Assembly: GCA_032027125.1 (NCBI GenBank)
Contig: JAVSMQ010000001.1
Span: 2,248,957-2,312,956 of the forward strand
Length of the DNA: 64,000 bases
Direction of reading: 5' to 3'
Source of the DNA: JANJTB01 sp032027125
Lineage (GTDB): Bacteria; Bacteroidota; Ignavibacteria; Kapaibacteriales; UBA2268
Shown here: positions 7,805 to 17,923 of the stretch, in pieces
How positions within the stretch are numbered: the first letter of the stretch is position 1
How the letters are laid out: the number at the start of each line of letters is the position of its first letter
Program-made: the position numbers and the translations under genes
Notes under the pieces: generated by a model
The model's database searches: none
The model's input: the letters and a program-made list of their open reading frames with translations, nothing else
Told to the model about the DNA's origin: nothing

Positions 7805-8668
7805 TTAAGCAGATATTTCAATATGAATATCTGCTGATTTTACACCGTGAGTCAGCGACCCGACTGAAACTGCATCAATTCCTGTCCGTACATAATCCTG
7901 AAGATTATCAAGATTAATACCTCCTGAAGATTCGATAAACAAATCGTAACCGCCAACGGACGAACGGATTAATTCAACTGCCTCGAATGTTCTTGCCGGA
8001 CTCATATTGTCAAGCAGAAAACCGTCAACACCTGATTTAATTGCTTCACGAATCTGGTCTAAACTCTCGACTTCAATCTCTATCGGCAGATGCAGCCCCA
8101 AATCTTTAATTTTTCCAAGAGCCTTACTTATAGAGCCGGCAGCCGCAATGTGATTATCTTTTATCAATATCCCTGATGACAGGTCAAGTCTGTGATTATA
8201 AGCACCGCCGACCGAAACGGCATATTTTTCAAAAAGTCTCAATCCGGGAGTTGTTTTTCGGGTATCAAGTATTTTAACATTAAATGGACTTGCAATTTCT
8301 ACATACTTAGATGTAAGTGTTGCTATTGCCGAAAGTCTTTGTATCAAATTCAGTATAATCCTTTCCTTAGTCAGGATTTCTCCGGCATTTCCGTAAATTT
8401 CCGCTATTATTGTACCGCTCTTTATAACCAGCCCGTCTTTAACCAGCATCTTGACTTCGGTATTTTCATCAAAAAAAGCGGGAACAATGGATTCACCTGC
8501 AAAGCAAATCTGCTCCTGTGATTCGATAAAAGCATGGCATTTTGCATCAGCCGGAATAGTTCCGATGGATGTAAAGTCTCCTTTTGGAGCATCTTCTGCA
8601 AGAAATTCCGTAATTTTTGATTTCAGATATTCTTCAGGGAGTGTCAGATATCTTGGATATTCAATCAT
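7805..8668 (-). CDS. nadC: Quinolinate phosphoribosyltransferase (nicotinate-nucleotide pyrophosphorylase, carboxylating)
   Basis: 287 residues. It converts quinolinate and PRPP to nicotinate mononucleotide, carbon dioxide and pyrophosphate in de novo NAD synthesis. The family motifs are plain: RKTTPGLRLFEKYAVSVGGA with the PRPP/quinolinate arginines, NHRLDLSSGILIKDNHI, EIEVESLDQ, GFLLDNMSP and ESSGGINLDN. It follows nadA with only 8 bases between, so the two form an operon; nadB is not in the window. NadA makes quinolinate from iminoaspartate, the substrate consumed here. Confidence 0.96.
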   Translation of the reverse strand: MIEYPRYLTLPEEYLKSKITEFLAEDAPKGDFTSIGTIPADAKCHAFIESQEQICFAGESIVPAFFDENTEVKMLVKDGLVIKSGTIIAEIYGNAGEILTKERIILNLIQRLSAIATLTSKYVEIASPFNVKILDTRKTTPGLRLFEKYAVSVGGAYNHRLDLSSGILIKDNHIAAAGSISKALGKIKDLGLHLPIEIEVESLDQIREAIKSGVDGFLLDNMSPARTFEAVELIRSSVGGYDLFIESSGGINLDNLQDYVRTGIDAVSVGSLTHGVKSADIHIEISA

Positions 8669-8676
8669 ATTTTCCT

Positions 8677-9600
8677 TTATTTGCTTAGTTCGAGCATACG
8701 TTCAAGCGGCAAAAGTGCTCTACTGATAAGTTCAGGTTTCATTATAATCTGCGGCTGAAGATTTTCGAGCGCATTGACCATTTTCTCTAATGTGTTTAGC
8801 CGCATGTGAGGACATTCATTGCATGCGCAGCCGCCGATACTGCCGACAGGTATAAACTCCTTATCGGGAGCAGCTTTTTTCATCTGATGAATAACGCCCG
8901 GTTCAGTCAGAATAATAAATCTTTTTTCGGTTCTTGTAATTGCTTCCTTTATTATGCCGGTTGTTGAACCGATAAAATCTGCATAAGCAAGGATATTGTC
9001 AGGACATTCCGGATGAGCAAGAACAACGGCATCGGGATATTTGTTCATCAGATTTATGACCTCGGTTTCTGAAAAAATCTCATGCACCTGACAAGAACCA
9101 TTCCAAATTACCATATCCCTGCCTGTTTTTTTTGCAATATATCTTCCCAGATACTTATCCGGAGCAAAACAAATCGGTGTATCTTTTGGAATTGAAGCAA
9201 TTATTCTTTCCGCATTTGAAGATGTGCATATTATATCCGACATTGCCTTGACTTCTGCCGAGCAGTTAATATACGAAACTACAGTATGCCCGGGATGCTC
9301 GTCAACCCATTTTCTGAACTCCGGAGCAGGAGCCGAATCAGCCAAAGAGCAGCCTGCGTTCATATCAGGAACGAGTACGATTTTATTTGGATTTAGGATT
9401 TTGGCAGTTTCTGCCATAAAATGAACACCGCAAAAAAGTATAACTTCGGCTGTTGTAGTCTTTGCTGCCTGAGCCAATGCAAGTGAATCACCCATAAAAT
9501 CGGCGACATCCTGAATCATCGGGTCCTGGTAATAGTGGGCAAGTATTACAGCGTTACGTTCTTTTTTGAGTCTAAATAATTTATCAGTCAGTTTTTCCAT
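8677..9600 (-). CDS. nadA: Quinolinate synthase
   Basis: 307 residues, the short NadA type. It condenses iminoaspartate with dihydroxyacetone phosphate to quinolinate and carries an oxygen-sensitive [4Fe-4S] cluster. The three expected cluster cysteines are present: C84 in VPDMNAGCSLADS, C170 in WNGSCQVHE and C263 in NECPHMRLNTLEKM. Other hallmarks are ILAHYYQDPMIQDVADFMGDS near the start, CTSSNAERI and AHPECP. It is first in the nadA-nadC operon. No strong ribosome site is seen, as for most genes here. Confidence 0.96.
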   Translation of the reverse strand: MEKLTDKLFRLKKERNAVILAHYYQDPMIQDVADFMGDSLALAQAAKTTTAEVILFCGVHFMAETAKILNPNKIVLVPDMNAGCSLADSAPAPEFRKWVDEHPGHTVVSYINCSAEVKAMSDIICTSSNAERIIASIPKDTPICFAPDKYLGRYIAKKTGRDMVIWNGSCQVHEIFSETEVINLMNKYPDAVVLAHPECPDNILAYADFIGSTTGIIKEAITRTEKRFIILTEPGVIHQMKKAAPDKEFIPVGSIGGCACNECPHMRLNTLEKMVNALENLQPQIIMKPELISRALLPLERMLELSK

Positions 9601-9839
9601 TTATTTCTCATTTACTTTTCAAGAATCTAAAATTATGTAAGAATAATATTGATTTTACATAAGAATATAATTCCACATTCATTTCCATCAATTAAGACGA
9701 AATAATTTGAAAAGATATTTAAAAAAACAGAGATTAATCATAATCATATATCTGATTTTTATTATACCATTCATGACAAAGTAAGTTAACTAAAACAAAA
9801 CAATATTCAAATTAATTTGGAAACAAAAATTATTATAAT

Positions 9840-9885
9840 TAATTTGCATTTAAGATTCTTACAAATATTGAAAAAGAGTGGAAAC
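9840..9885 (+). promoter_or_regulatory. Conserved leader of the VWA-WD40 gene, copy 1
   Basis: The 46 bases before the ATG at 9886 match the 46 bases before the ATG at 42248 at 45 positions, while the signal-peptide codons that follow and the DNA upstream differ widely. The stretch is AT-rich (it starts TAATTTGCATTTAAGATTC) and ends GAGTGGAAAC. It could hold the promoter and 5' UTR or be a relic of gene conversion. The stretch is also open in frame with the gene, so a longer N-terminus cannot be fully excluded. Confidence 0.55.
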
Positions 9886-12800
9886 ATGAAAATAATAGGG
9901 TTAATCTTGGCATTGTTGTTTTCAGTAAGTCTGTCTTTCGGACAGAGTTTGAGTGTATTTGATCTTGATACAACAAATTTCCCAACTATTAAGGCAAAGT
10001 TTTATGCTTTTGATAAAGATGGAAAGCAGATTACTAATTTGAGTACTTCGGATTTTGAAGTTAAGGAGAATGGACGGCCACGAACAGTAACTTATGTCTC
10101 TTGCCCTCCATCTAAACCAGCTGTTGCATTATCAAGTGTGTTGGTAATGGATGCTTCTGGTTCAATGTCAGATGGACCGCCACGAATCCAATCGGCAAAG
10201 AATGCGGCAAATGCATGGATAGATGGCTTGCCGCTTGGGTTATCCGAATGTGCACTTGTTGACTTTGATGATAAAAGTAATATTGTTCAGGATTTTACAA
10301 CAAGCAGGGATAAACTAAAAGTTGCCATTGATAAACTCATTCCCAGAGGTGGTACAAACTATAATCAGGCTTTGATTGATTTACCTGCAGGAGGGCTACA
10401 AATAGCTAAAAGCGGAAAATACAAAAGGGTGATTATATTCCTCACTGACGGTTTACCAAATTCAGAGCCAAATACTACAGAAATAATAAAATTTGCTAAT
10501 GATAATGATATTACAATTTATGCAGTAACTTTGGAAATGCCGACTCCTCAAAGTATCAAAGATATGACTTCGCAAACAGGTGGTCAGTATTTTGAGAATA
10601 TCACCACTCAAAAAGAAGCCGAAGAAACGTATAGGAAATTATTACAATCTGCCCAGGGCGGTGACCCCTGTGAAATAGAATGGCAGAGTGAATTTACCTG
10701 CCTTACCGGAACTATGAATGTAGAAATAGGAATTACAAATTTGGGTATATCCGCAAATACGAATTATACTATATCGAATTCATTAGTAGCAAAATTAGAA
10801 TTTAATCCATCATCAGTGAAATTTTATAGTCCTGAAATAGGAGTAAAAGTTGAAGAAAAGGTTACTGTTACAGCTCGTAATGCAAATTTTAATATAACCA
10901 ACATAACTTGTAATAATGAGTCTTTTGAAATTACCCCAAATAGTTTTACTTTGAATTCAGGTGAATCTAAGGAACTTACGATAAGCTATATAGTTGCTGA
11001 TAGTTCTTATGTATATGCCGGATTTGATATAGAAAATGATGTATGCAAAACAAAATATTATGCGAGTGTTGTTTGGAAAGGGAAAAAGCCAACAATAAGT
11101 ACGATAAAGTTAATTCATCCGAATGGTGGTGAAATATTTGTCGCCGGTAGTGATACTATTATCACATGGGAAGGAATTCCTCCGGATGAGTTAGTCAAAC
11201 TTGAATACAGCACTAATAACGGTATAAATTGGACTACAATTGCTGATTATGTAAGCGGATTGCAATATATATGGAAGAACTTACCCAAGCCCCCAAGCAC
11301 TCTTTGCAAAGTCCGTATTAAGCATGTTTCTACTCTTATTGGCACCAAAAAACCAGGAAACTTGATACATACGTTAACTGGTTTTATCTATGATGTCAAC
11401 TGGAGTCCCGACGGCTCCCGAGTTGCTACTGCGAGCTGGAGTATAGCCTCAAGAATCTGGGACTCGGAGACCGGCGAGGTGTTACACAGTATATTTGGTC
11501 TTACCGGTACTACAAATACTATCCGGTGGAGTCCCGACGGCTCACATTTAGCAACAACAGGTGGTGTGTATAACGCAGCGTATATCTCTGACTCAGGAAC
11601 CGGCATAACTTTGGATACATTATTCGGGCATACCGGTTATGTAGTAGATGTTAACTGGAGTCCCGACGGAAACTACGTAGCCACAGCTAGCAATGATTCC
11701 ACAGCAAGAATTTGGGACATTGGAAGTGGTGAAACGCTTCACACTTTAATCGGTCATACTGATAAGGTTTTCTCTGTTAAATGGTGTCCTGATGGTTCAC
11801 GCATTGCTACTGTGAGCGATGATAAAACCGTGAGAATTTGGGACGTGAAGACCGGAGACATATTACATACATTATCCGGTACTATAAAACATGTCTTTGA
11901 AGTCAATTGGAGCCCTGACGGTACACGTGTCGCAACTGCGAACTGGGAGAATACAGCAGCTATCTGGGACGCAGAGAGCGGTGTTAAGCTACATACGTTA
12001 AACGGGCATACTGATAATGTTCTGGGTGTCAGATGGAGTCCGGACGGCTCCCGTATTGCTACTTCGAGCGAAGATAGGACTATAAAAATCTGGGATGCTG
12101 AAAACGGTAGCACACTACATACATTAGGCTGGCATGCATCGACTATCTTGGATGTTAACTGGAGTCCTGACGGCTCTCTTATCGCCTCCTCAAGCAAGGA
12201 CCAAACAGCAAGAATATGGGACTCGGAGACCGGCGAGGCGTTACATATGTTAAGTGGGCATGATAATAGAGTAAATATTGTCAGGTGGAGTCCCGACGGT
12301 TCCCGTGTGGTCACCGCGAGCCGAAACGCTGCAAAAATCTGGGCTGTAGGTGGATTTGAGGTTTTGCAGGAAGACGAATCCGACAATGTGTTCAGCATTG
12401 TCGCACCTTCTGTCTCAGCTAATGATATTGATATGTTGCAATGCCTGGTCGGTACTAACATGGATTCGGTAGTTGTTGATTTTGTCAAAAATACCGGTTC
12501 CTGGAAATTTAGAGTTGACTCCATTTATTTTCAGGGTGCAGATGCAGATGCTTTTTCATTGGTTTCGGGTCTCCCAAAATATGTCGTTGATGCAAATCAG
12601 GTTCGCCATGCTGAATTTCGATTTATACCCAATAGAGTTGGAATCCATAGTGCAGAAATTGTTATCATCACTCAAGCTGAAACCCTTACACAAAGTATTC
12701 GGGGTGAAGGAGTGTCGCCAAGTCTGGAAGTTGTAAGTGATTTCATTGACTTTGGATTAGTAGATATTCCAAATTATAAAGATACTTTGCAGGTTGCAAC

Positions 12801-14328
12801 AATCAAGAATATTGGAAAATCTCCAATACAAATTACAAATACTAAACACAATTTTCCAAATGAATTTGATTTTACTACTTTATCAGGTGGAGGTAATTTC
12901 ATCCTTCAATCCGGTGAAGAAGCTAAGATGGATTTAAGATTTACGCCAAGTGATGTCGGGAGAACCAGCGGTACACTTGAATTCCATTACGTTGGATTCG
13001 GCAGTCCTGCCGTGATTCAACTATTCGGTGAAGGTGTTAATCGAAAACCAATAATTCAAACAAATATCAATGATTTCCAAGTTTTGATTTGTGAACAATC
13101 AACAAAAAATGAGATTAATGTTGAAAATACCGGAGGAAATCCACTTGTTATAAGTGAGTTAAATATTAATGGATTAGACCAAAATGATTTCAAAATCAAT
13201 ACAGCACTTCCAATAACTATCGACCCAAAAGAAAACAGTATAATTGAAATTGAATTTAGACCTCAAACAGCCGGAAATAAATCTGCTGAATTGGAAATAA
13301 AATCAAATGCTGACCCTGACTCATTATTAATAATTTATTTGAATGCTAACAAAGAATCAACGGATTATACATTAAATAAAACAGAGCTTGATTTTGGCTA
13401 CATAAGATTGAATGAACTTTCAGAATTAGAATTTGAAATTAAAAATAGTGGCACAATAAAAAATTCATATAACTTATCCACTCCAGCAAAAATTACAATA
13501 CCGGAAATTGATTTTGCACTTAATCCAAATGAAACGAAAATCATCAAAGCCACATATTTAAGAAGCTCAACATCAGAAGAAATTTCAGGTTTAATATCAA
13601 TAAATGAAAATACCTGCAATAAATCAAGAACAATTAATTTATCAGGGAAAGTATTTACAGCTTATGCATCCATTAAAACTATAGAAATATCTGCTTATGC
13701 AGGCGATCAAATAGAATTGCCGATAATACTAAATGATAAGGAAAGCCTTGATATATCTGGTGTAACATCACTATCAGCAGAATTGATATTCAATCCAACT
13801 CTTCTTTATCCGATTGGATATAATGTTATTAAAATAAATGAAAAAGAAGCAAAAATAAAAATTGAAAATATCAATCCAAATGTAAATGCAAATCAAGTAT
13901 TAACAACAATACAATTTATAGCAGCACTTGGTAATGCTGAAAGCTGTAAACTTACACTATCAAATGCTGAATCTGTCGGAGGTGAAGCAGAAATACAAGT
14001 TATAGACGGCACTTTCAAACTTCTCGGTATCTGCTACGAAGGCGGTGCGAGATTGATAAATCCGAATAATAAAGTGGAACTTCTGCAAATATCTCCGAAT
14101 CCGAATGACGGAAATCTTGCAGTTGAACTTAATTTGATTGAGGAAGGATTTTCAACATTGAGTATTTATAATTCAAACGGGCAATTGATGTATGAGCAGA
14201 ACATTACAGGCACAACCGGAAAAATTGATTTGAATATTGATACCAAAGAGTACGGCAACGGACTCTATTTTGTAAGTCTGCAAACTCCTACAATCAGGAA
14301 AGTAAAGCAGATGGTGGTGTTTAAATGA
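9886..14328 (+). CDS. Secreted VWA / WD40 / Ig-like multidomain protein with T9SS sorting signal, copy 1
   Basis: 1,480 residues from the ATG at 9886, chosen because it opens a standard signal peptide (MKIIGLILALLFSVSLSFGQ); the frame extends 23 codons further only to a TTG. A von Willebrand A domain (about 30-270) has the metal-binding DASGSMS, GGTNYNQ and FLTDG elements. A linker follows, then eight WD40 units (about 500-830), each with a WSPDG core and a (R/K)IWD strand. After these come several HYDIN/ASPM-like Ig domains (about 830-1250), a cohesin-like domain (about 1260-1380) and a C-terminal type A sorting domain containing LLQISPNPNDGNL. It is probably exported and anchored at the cell surface, where VWA and propeller would bind partners. 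Its paralogue is at 42248-46687. Ligand unknown. Confidence 0.87.
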   Translation: MKIIGLILALLFSVSLSFGQSLSVFDLDTTNFPTIKAKFYAFDKDGKQITNLSTSDFEVKENGRPRTVTYVSCPPSKPAVALSSVLVMDASGSMSDGPPRIQSAKNAANAWIDGLPLGLSECALVDFDDKSNIVQDFTTSRDKLKVAIDKLIPRGGTNYNQALIDLPAGGLQIAKSGKYKRVIIFLTDGLPNSEPNTTEIIKFANDNDITIYAVTLEMPTPQSIKDMTSQTGGQYFENITTQKEAEETYRKLLQSAQGGDPCEIEWQSEFTCLTGTMNVEIGITNLGISANTNYTISNSLVAKLEFNPSSVKFYSPEIGVKVEEKVTVTARNANFNITNITCNNESFEITPNSFTLNSGESKELTISYIVADSSYVYAGFDIENDVCKTKYYASVVWKGKKPTISTIKLIHPNGGEIFVAGSDTIITWEGIPPDELVKLEYSTNNGINWTTIADYVSGLQYIWKNLPKPPSTLCKVRIKHVSTLIGTKKPGNLIHTLTGFIYDVNWSPDGSRVATASWSIASRIWDSETGEVLHSIFGLTGTTNTIRWSPDGSHLATTGGVYNAAYISDSGTGITLDTLFGHTGYVVDVNWSPDGNYVATASNDSTARIWDIGSGETLHTLIGHTDKVFSVKWCPDGSRIATVSDDKTVRIWDVKTGDILHTLSGTIKHVFEVNWSPDGTRVATANWENTAAIWDAESGVKLHTLNGHTDNVLGVRWSPDGSRIATSSEDRTIKIWDAENGSTLHTLGWHASTILDVNWSPDGSLIASSSKDQTARIWDSETGEALHMLSGHDNRVNIVRWSPDGSRVVTASRNAAKIWAVGGFEVLQEDESDNVFSIVAPSVSANDIDMLQCLVGTNMDSVVVDFVKNTGSWKFRVDSIYFQGADADAFSLVSGLPKYVVDANQVRHAEFRFIPNRVGIHSAEIVIITQAETLTQSIRGEGVSPSLEVVSDFIDFGLVDIPNYKDTLQVATIKNIGKSPIQITNTKHNFPNEFDFTTLSGGGNFILQSGEEAKMDLRFTPSDVGRTSGTLEFHYVGFGSPAVIQLFGEGVNRKPIIQTNINDFQVLICEQSTKNEINVENTGGNPLVISELNINGLDQNDFKINTALPITIDPKENSIIEIEFRPQTAGNKSAELEIKSNADPDSLLIIYLNANKESTDYTLNKTELDFGYIRLNELSELEFEIKNSGTIKNSYNLSTPAKITIPEIDFALNPNETKIIKATYLRSSTSEEISGLISINENTCNKSRTINLSGKVFTAYASIKTIEISAYAGDQIELPIILNDKESLDISGVTSLSAELIFNPTLLYPIGYNVIKINEKEAKIKIENINPNVNANQVLTTIQFIAALGNAESCKLTLSNAESVGGEAEIQVIDGTFKLLGICYEGGARLINPNNKVELLQISPNPNDGNLAVELNLIEEGFSTLSIYNSNGQLMYEQNITGTTGKIDLNIDTKEYGNGLYFVSLQTPTIRKVKQMVVFK

Positions 14329-14338
14329 TGAAATAAAA

Positions 14339-14373
14339 AAACAGTCCGACACATTCGATGTATTGGACTGTTT
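14339..14373. terminator. Hairpin terminator between convergent genes
   Basis: AAACAGTCC (14339-14347) pairs with GGACTGTTT (14365-14373) over a 17-nt loop that can itself pair. On the reverse strand it is followed by a T-rich run (the A-run 14331-14340 on the plus strand), so it best serves recQ, which ends 110 bases away. It may also stop the VWA-WD40 gene on the plus strand. Confidence 0.7.
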
Positions 14374-14483
14374 AGTTCAAAAGCATTTTAAAATCAAAAA
14401 ACTTATTTATAAGTATCTTTTGACCGGCTTACTTATATGGAACGTTATATCTGTTAAAAACAATAAATTGTAAATGTTTAGAC

Positions 14484-17084
14484 TCATATAAACCCGAGTT
14501 CGAGTTTAGCAAAAGCTGCTGCAATCTTCAGAGTTGAAGCATCCGTATCCAATGTTAATTTTGCCTGTAAATCGCGTGTTCCGAAATCGGGATTCTTCTT
14601 GATACAGGACTTTACTTTTGAATATATGGTATCAGGAACTAATTCTTTTCTTGGAAGCGGATGTCCTGCTTCGATTATTTCGACAATATAATTTGCTGCC
14701 ATTGTCATATTACCGGCAAAAAGCCTGGTTTTAATTGTTTCAAAGTTCTCTCCCTGTGCTAAAAGTTTGAGTGCATCCTGAGCAACTTTTGAGACCTTCT
14801 GTTCTTTAGGATTCAGCTTGATTTTTGCCAATTCCTGAAGAAACAACTTCGCAAATTTCTGTACGAATAGCTGGCTGACTCCGGATACATTTTTCAAATC
14901 ATATTCTGTTTCGGGCATAACATCGGCGATTTTTCTCATTGCCACATCGCTTATAATCCCTCTTGGTACCACACCGGCATGTTCGGCAATTTCCCGCCTT
15001 AATGTTACCAGTTTGCAGAAAATTATGTCACTTCTGCTTTTATCTTTTTCATTTCTTGCCATGATTCCTGATTGCTCCGGTAAATGCTTTAAATACTCAA
15101 TACCCGTTTGGGTAATTGAAATTTTGTTTTTATATTTATTATCAAATTCAATTAATCTGTTAATATTTAAATTATAGATTTCATTATTTATTAATGGTAT
15201 AATATTTCCATTTTTTATATCAATTTTTTCCAACAGAAAATCACTGTTTTTGATTTCGCCTGCAATGGTTTTCTGAAATTCTTTTGTATCAACCGGTTCA
15301 GAATTTCCTTCTAATCCATCTAAGATAATATATTTCAAAAATCTATAACTTGACGTAGATACATTATTTTTAATTTGAACCGTTTTGCAGGAAGTACAGT
15401 AGCTGCATTTCCCGCTATACTGCGAATCATTAAAATAATCTAATATGAAATTACGCTTACATTCATTGGTCATTGAATACTCAAGAACATAATCCAGTTT
15501 ATGCAGTGCCAAAGCGCAGCGTCTTGATAATTCCAAAGTGTTAAACTTTATTTCAGACGGATTTTCGGAAATTTTATTTAAATAATATCCCGACATTTGA
15601 TTTTCGCTGTAGAATTGAATCAAATTAAGCATCTGCATAGATTTAATCAAATCATCAATATCTTTTTTGGAAATTGAATGTTTCATAATCAAATCTTTAG
15701 TGCTGATTGGCACCATACGTTCAAAAACATCCGGGCTGACACTGCGTAGAAGTGCTTCGAGTGCTTCCTGTCGCTCCGGAACAGAATTGTTGAAATACTC
15801 GGTTATTCTTTCCCTGCTTGTGGAGATTCTGATTTTAGCTTGTGATTGAATACTGCCTTTTCCCAGAATTGCGGCTCTCTCAAGTAAACCGTAAACAGAT
15901 TCTGTAGTACGGTAATCTATACCCAACGTGTTAGCCATAACCAGCGGTTCGGGCACCGAATTGTTGTCGTCATCTGAAAATCTCTGCTGCCGCGAATAGG
16001 CTATGAGTTCCGACAGTATAAGGTCAATAGATTTCCTGTCAGGGTAAGTTGATTTAATAAAAAATTCGGGTAATGCGCGGTCAGTATCATTGAAAAGCAG
16101 ATAACAGCCGGATATTTTACCGTCTCTGCCTGCTCTGCCTGCTTCCTGATAATATGATTCAAGAGTTAAGGGATAATCAACATGAAATACATTCCTGACA
16201 TCATATTTGTCAATGCCCATTCCGAAAGCATTGGTAGCAACAATGACACGTGTTTTGCCGGTTATGAATCTTTCCTGTACGGCATTTCTGAGAAGTACTC
16301 TCATTCCGGCATGATACGACTCAGCCTTAACGCCGAGTGAATGTAACTCCGATGTAAATTGTTCAACCCTTTTTCGTGAACCGGCATAAACTATGGTTGA
16401 GCCGGTTGGAGTACTTGAATATATATCGGCAATATATGCTGCTTTTTTGTCGGAGTATTCTGTATAATATCTGAGGTTTTTTCTGTCAAATCCTTTTACA
16501 ATTCTATTAGGATTGTTCAATTTAAGGGATTTCACAATATCCTCCTGAACTTCATCAGTAGCGGTAGCTGTAAGTGCTAAAACCGGACATCTTGGTATGA
16601 AATCGAAAATTTTATTGATATTCAAATATGAAGGTCTGAAATCATGACCCCACTCAGATATACAATGGGCTTCGTCAACAGCGATAAATGGAATTTCCAA
16701 AGTTCTGAGCAACTCTAAAAAGCTGCGGCTTGCGAGCCTTTCGGGAGCTACATACAGCATTTTATATTTTCCGTCGGCAGCATTAGCCAGCCTTTGGTAT
16801 ATATCTGCATACGACATTGTACTGTTAATAGACGTTGCCGGTATTCCGCCATGCTCAAGACTGTCCACCTGATCTTTCATCAGTGCAATCAACGGTGATA
16901 TTACAATCACAGTCCCTTGCAGCAGCATTGCAGGCAATTGATAACACAGTGATTTGCCGCCGCCGGTAGGCATTACGGCAAGAGTATCAACACAATTCAA
17001 AACCGAACGTATTACCTCTTCCTGACCCGATTTAAATTCATCGTATCCGAAATATTTTTGTAATACTATTTTCAGTTTATTCAT
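14484..17084 (-). CDS. recQ: ATP-dependent DNA helicase RecQ, long form
   Basis: 866 residues, longer than the roughly 610 of E. coli RecQ. It unwinds DNA 3'-5' in recombination and repair. Superfamily 2 motifs: VMPTGGGKSLCYQLP (Walker A), VDEAHCISEWGHDFRP (DEAH with the aromatic loop), LALTATAT, and motif VI YYQEAGRAGRDG. The RQC zinc cysteines follow (CKRNFILDYF and CSYCTSC), then a winged helix. An HRDC domain lies at about 665-740 (RSDIIFCKLVTLRREIAEHAG). The last 120 residues form a helical, HTH-like extension seen in many Bacteroidota RecQ proteins. It stands alone on this strand. Confidence 0.95.
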   Translation of the reverse strand: MNKLKIVLQKYFGYDEFKSGQEEVIRSVLNCVDTLAVMPTGGGKSLCYQLPAMLLQGTVIVISPLIALMKDQVDSLEHGGIPATSINSTMSYADIYQRLANAADGKYKMLYVAPERLASRSFLELLRTLEIPFIAVDEAHCISEWGHDFRPSYLNINKIFDFIPRCPVLALTATATDEVQEDIVKSLKLNNPNRIVKGFDRKNLRYYTEYSDKKAAYIADIYSSTPTGSTIVYAGSRKRVEQFTSELHSLGVKAESYHAGMRVLLRNAVQERFITGKTRVIVATNAFGMGIDKYDVRNVFHVDYPLTLESYYQEAGRAGRDGKISGCYLLFNDTDRALPEFFIKSTYPDRKSIDLILSELIAYSRQQRFSDDDNNSVPEPLVMANTLGIDYRTTESVYGLLERAAILGKGSIQSQAKIRISTSRERITEYFNNSVPERQEALEALLRSVSPDVFERMVPISTKDLIMKHSISKKDIDDLIKSMQMLNLIQFYSENQMSGYYLNKISENPSEIKFNTLELSRRCALALHKLDYVLEYSMTNECKRNFILDYFNDSQYSGKCSYCTSCKTVQIKNNVSTSSYRFLKYIILDGLEGNSEPVDTKEFQKTIAGEIKNSDFLLEKIDIKNGNIIPLINNEIYNLNINRLIEFDNKYKNKISITQTGIEYLKHLPEQSGIMARNEKDKSRSDIIFCKLVTLRREIAEHAGVVPRGIISDVAMRKIADVMPETEYDLKNVSGVSQLFVQKFAKLFLQELAKIKLNPKEQKVSKVAQDALKLLAQGENFETIKTRLFAGNMTMAANYIVEIIEAGHPLPRKELVPDTIYSKVKSCIKKNPDFGTRDLQAKLTLDTDASTLKIAAAFAKLELGFI

Positions 17085-17391
17085 ATTATTTTGAATATTG
17101 CATTTTGAAAGAGTACAAAAATACGGAATTTTTGGATACGTTAAGCATCAATCAATAAAATAAATTATGCTAACCAATATTATTATTTGGTATTATGATT
17201 AGTAGAAATCAATTTTAAAAAATACTAATTATGATTTATCAACATTATAAATCAGGAGTTTTCATCAAAAACAAGTTGTCAATAAATAAATTTTTTTGAC
17301 TAAATCTAAAATAAATCAAAATATATTTTATTATTTCCATAAAAAGTAGTATTTTTGTTGTTCTAAACTTTGTGTGGAGAAAAAGAGAGTT
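17085..17391. other. Divergent intergenic region, recQ / rplS
   Basis: 307 AT-rich bases holding the promoters of recQ and rplS. TATTTTTG at 17350-17357 resembles a Bacteroidota -7 element for rplS, but no TTTG lies at the usual distance upstream. No RNA gene or hairpin was seen. Confidence 0.35.
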
Positions 17392-17772
17392 ATGACGACA
17401 TTAGAATTTGTAAACAGTTTAGCGATTGAAAGAGCTAATACGGTCAGAAAAAATAAAGACGGTGACAATTTTAAGGAAGTGCCAGGCTTCCGTGAAGGTG
17501 ATACAGTTATTGTTGCTGTAAGAGTAGTTGAGGGCGAAAAAGAACGTGTACAGAATTTCAAAGGTATCGTTATCAGTGTTCGCGGTGCAGGTATCAACAA
17601 AACTTTCACTATCAGAAAAATATCAAACGGTGTTGGAGTCGAAAGAGTATTTCCTGTTTCGTCACCGATGATTCAATCAATTTCGATTGAGAAAAACGGA
17701 CATGTAAGACGTGCAAAATTGTACTACTTACGTGGTATGTCAGAAAGAAAGATTCGCCAGAAACTTAGCTGA
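17392..17772 (+). CDS. rplS: 50S ribosomal protein L19
   Basis: 126 residues from the ATG at 17392, preceded by the purine-rich GAGAAAAAGAGAG. An in-frame GTG at 17374 would add six residues that L19 proteins lack. Family motifs are EGDTVIVAVRVVEGEKERVQ, NFKGIVISVRGAGIN, KTFTIRKISNGVGVERVFP and the basic end KLYYLRGMSERKIRQK. L19 sits at the 30S-50S interface. The usual neighbours trmD, rimM and rpsP are absent, so it is a single-gene unit closed by its own terminator. Confidence 0.97.
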   Translation: MTTLEFVNSLAIERANTVRKNKDGDNFKEVPGFREGDTVIVAVRVVEGEKERVQNFKGIVISVRGAGINKTFTIRKISNGVGVERVFPVSSPMIQSISIEKNGHVRRAKLYYLRGMSERKIRQKLS

Positions 17773-17799
17773 TATTTCTGTTTTATTGAAAAATTCAAA

Positions 17800-17832
17800 A
17801 AAAGCTGCTGACCCTCAAGTTAGCGGCTTTTT
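17800..17832 (+). terminator. Rho-independent terminator of rplS
   Basis: AAAGCTGCT pairs with AGCGGCTTT (one G-T pair) over a loop containing GACCCTCAAGT, followed by TTTTTC. It lies about 30 bases after the rplS stop. Confidence 0.82.
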
Positions 17833-17923
17833 CTATTGATATATGGTTTTGCTGCTGATGCTTACAGCATTCTTCTTGCTAATGAAAATCAATTCAAACA
17901 CTTGACTTGTGACATTAGTACAA

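Noticed and set aside
11754..12524. 256-residue reverse-strand frame inside the WD40 region of the first giant gene
   Set aside because: It is the antisense shadow of the repeated WD40 codons (similar shadows occur at the same place in the paralogue) and has no start signal or domain.
16200..16500. Other small plus-strand frames inside recQ, nosD, nosZ and the kinase
   Set aside because: Each lies antisense or out of frame within a well-supported gene and shows no domain or start signal.
2938..17357. TAnnTTTG (Bacteroidota -7 type) words at 2938-2945, 6205-6212 and 17350-17357
   Set aside because: None has a -33 TTTG partner at the usual spacing, and the word is frequent by chance in such AT-rich DNA; kept only as remarks.
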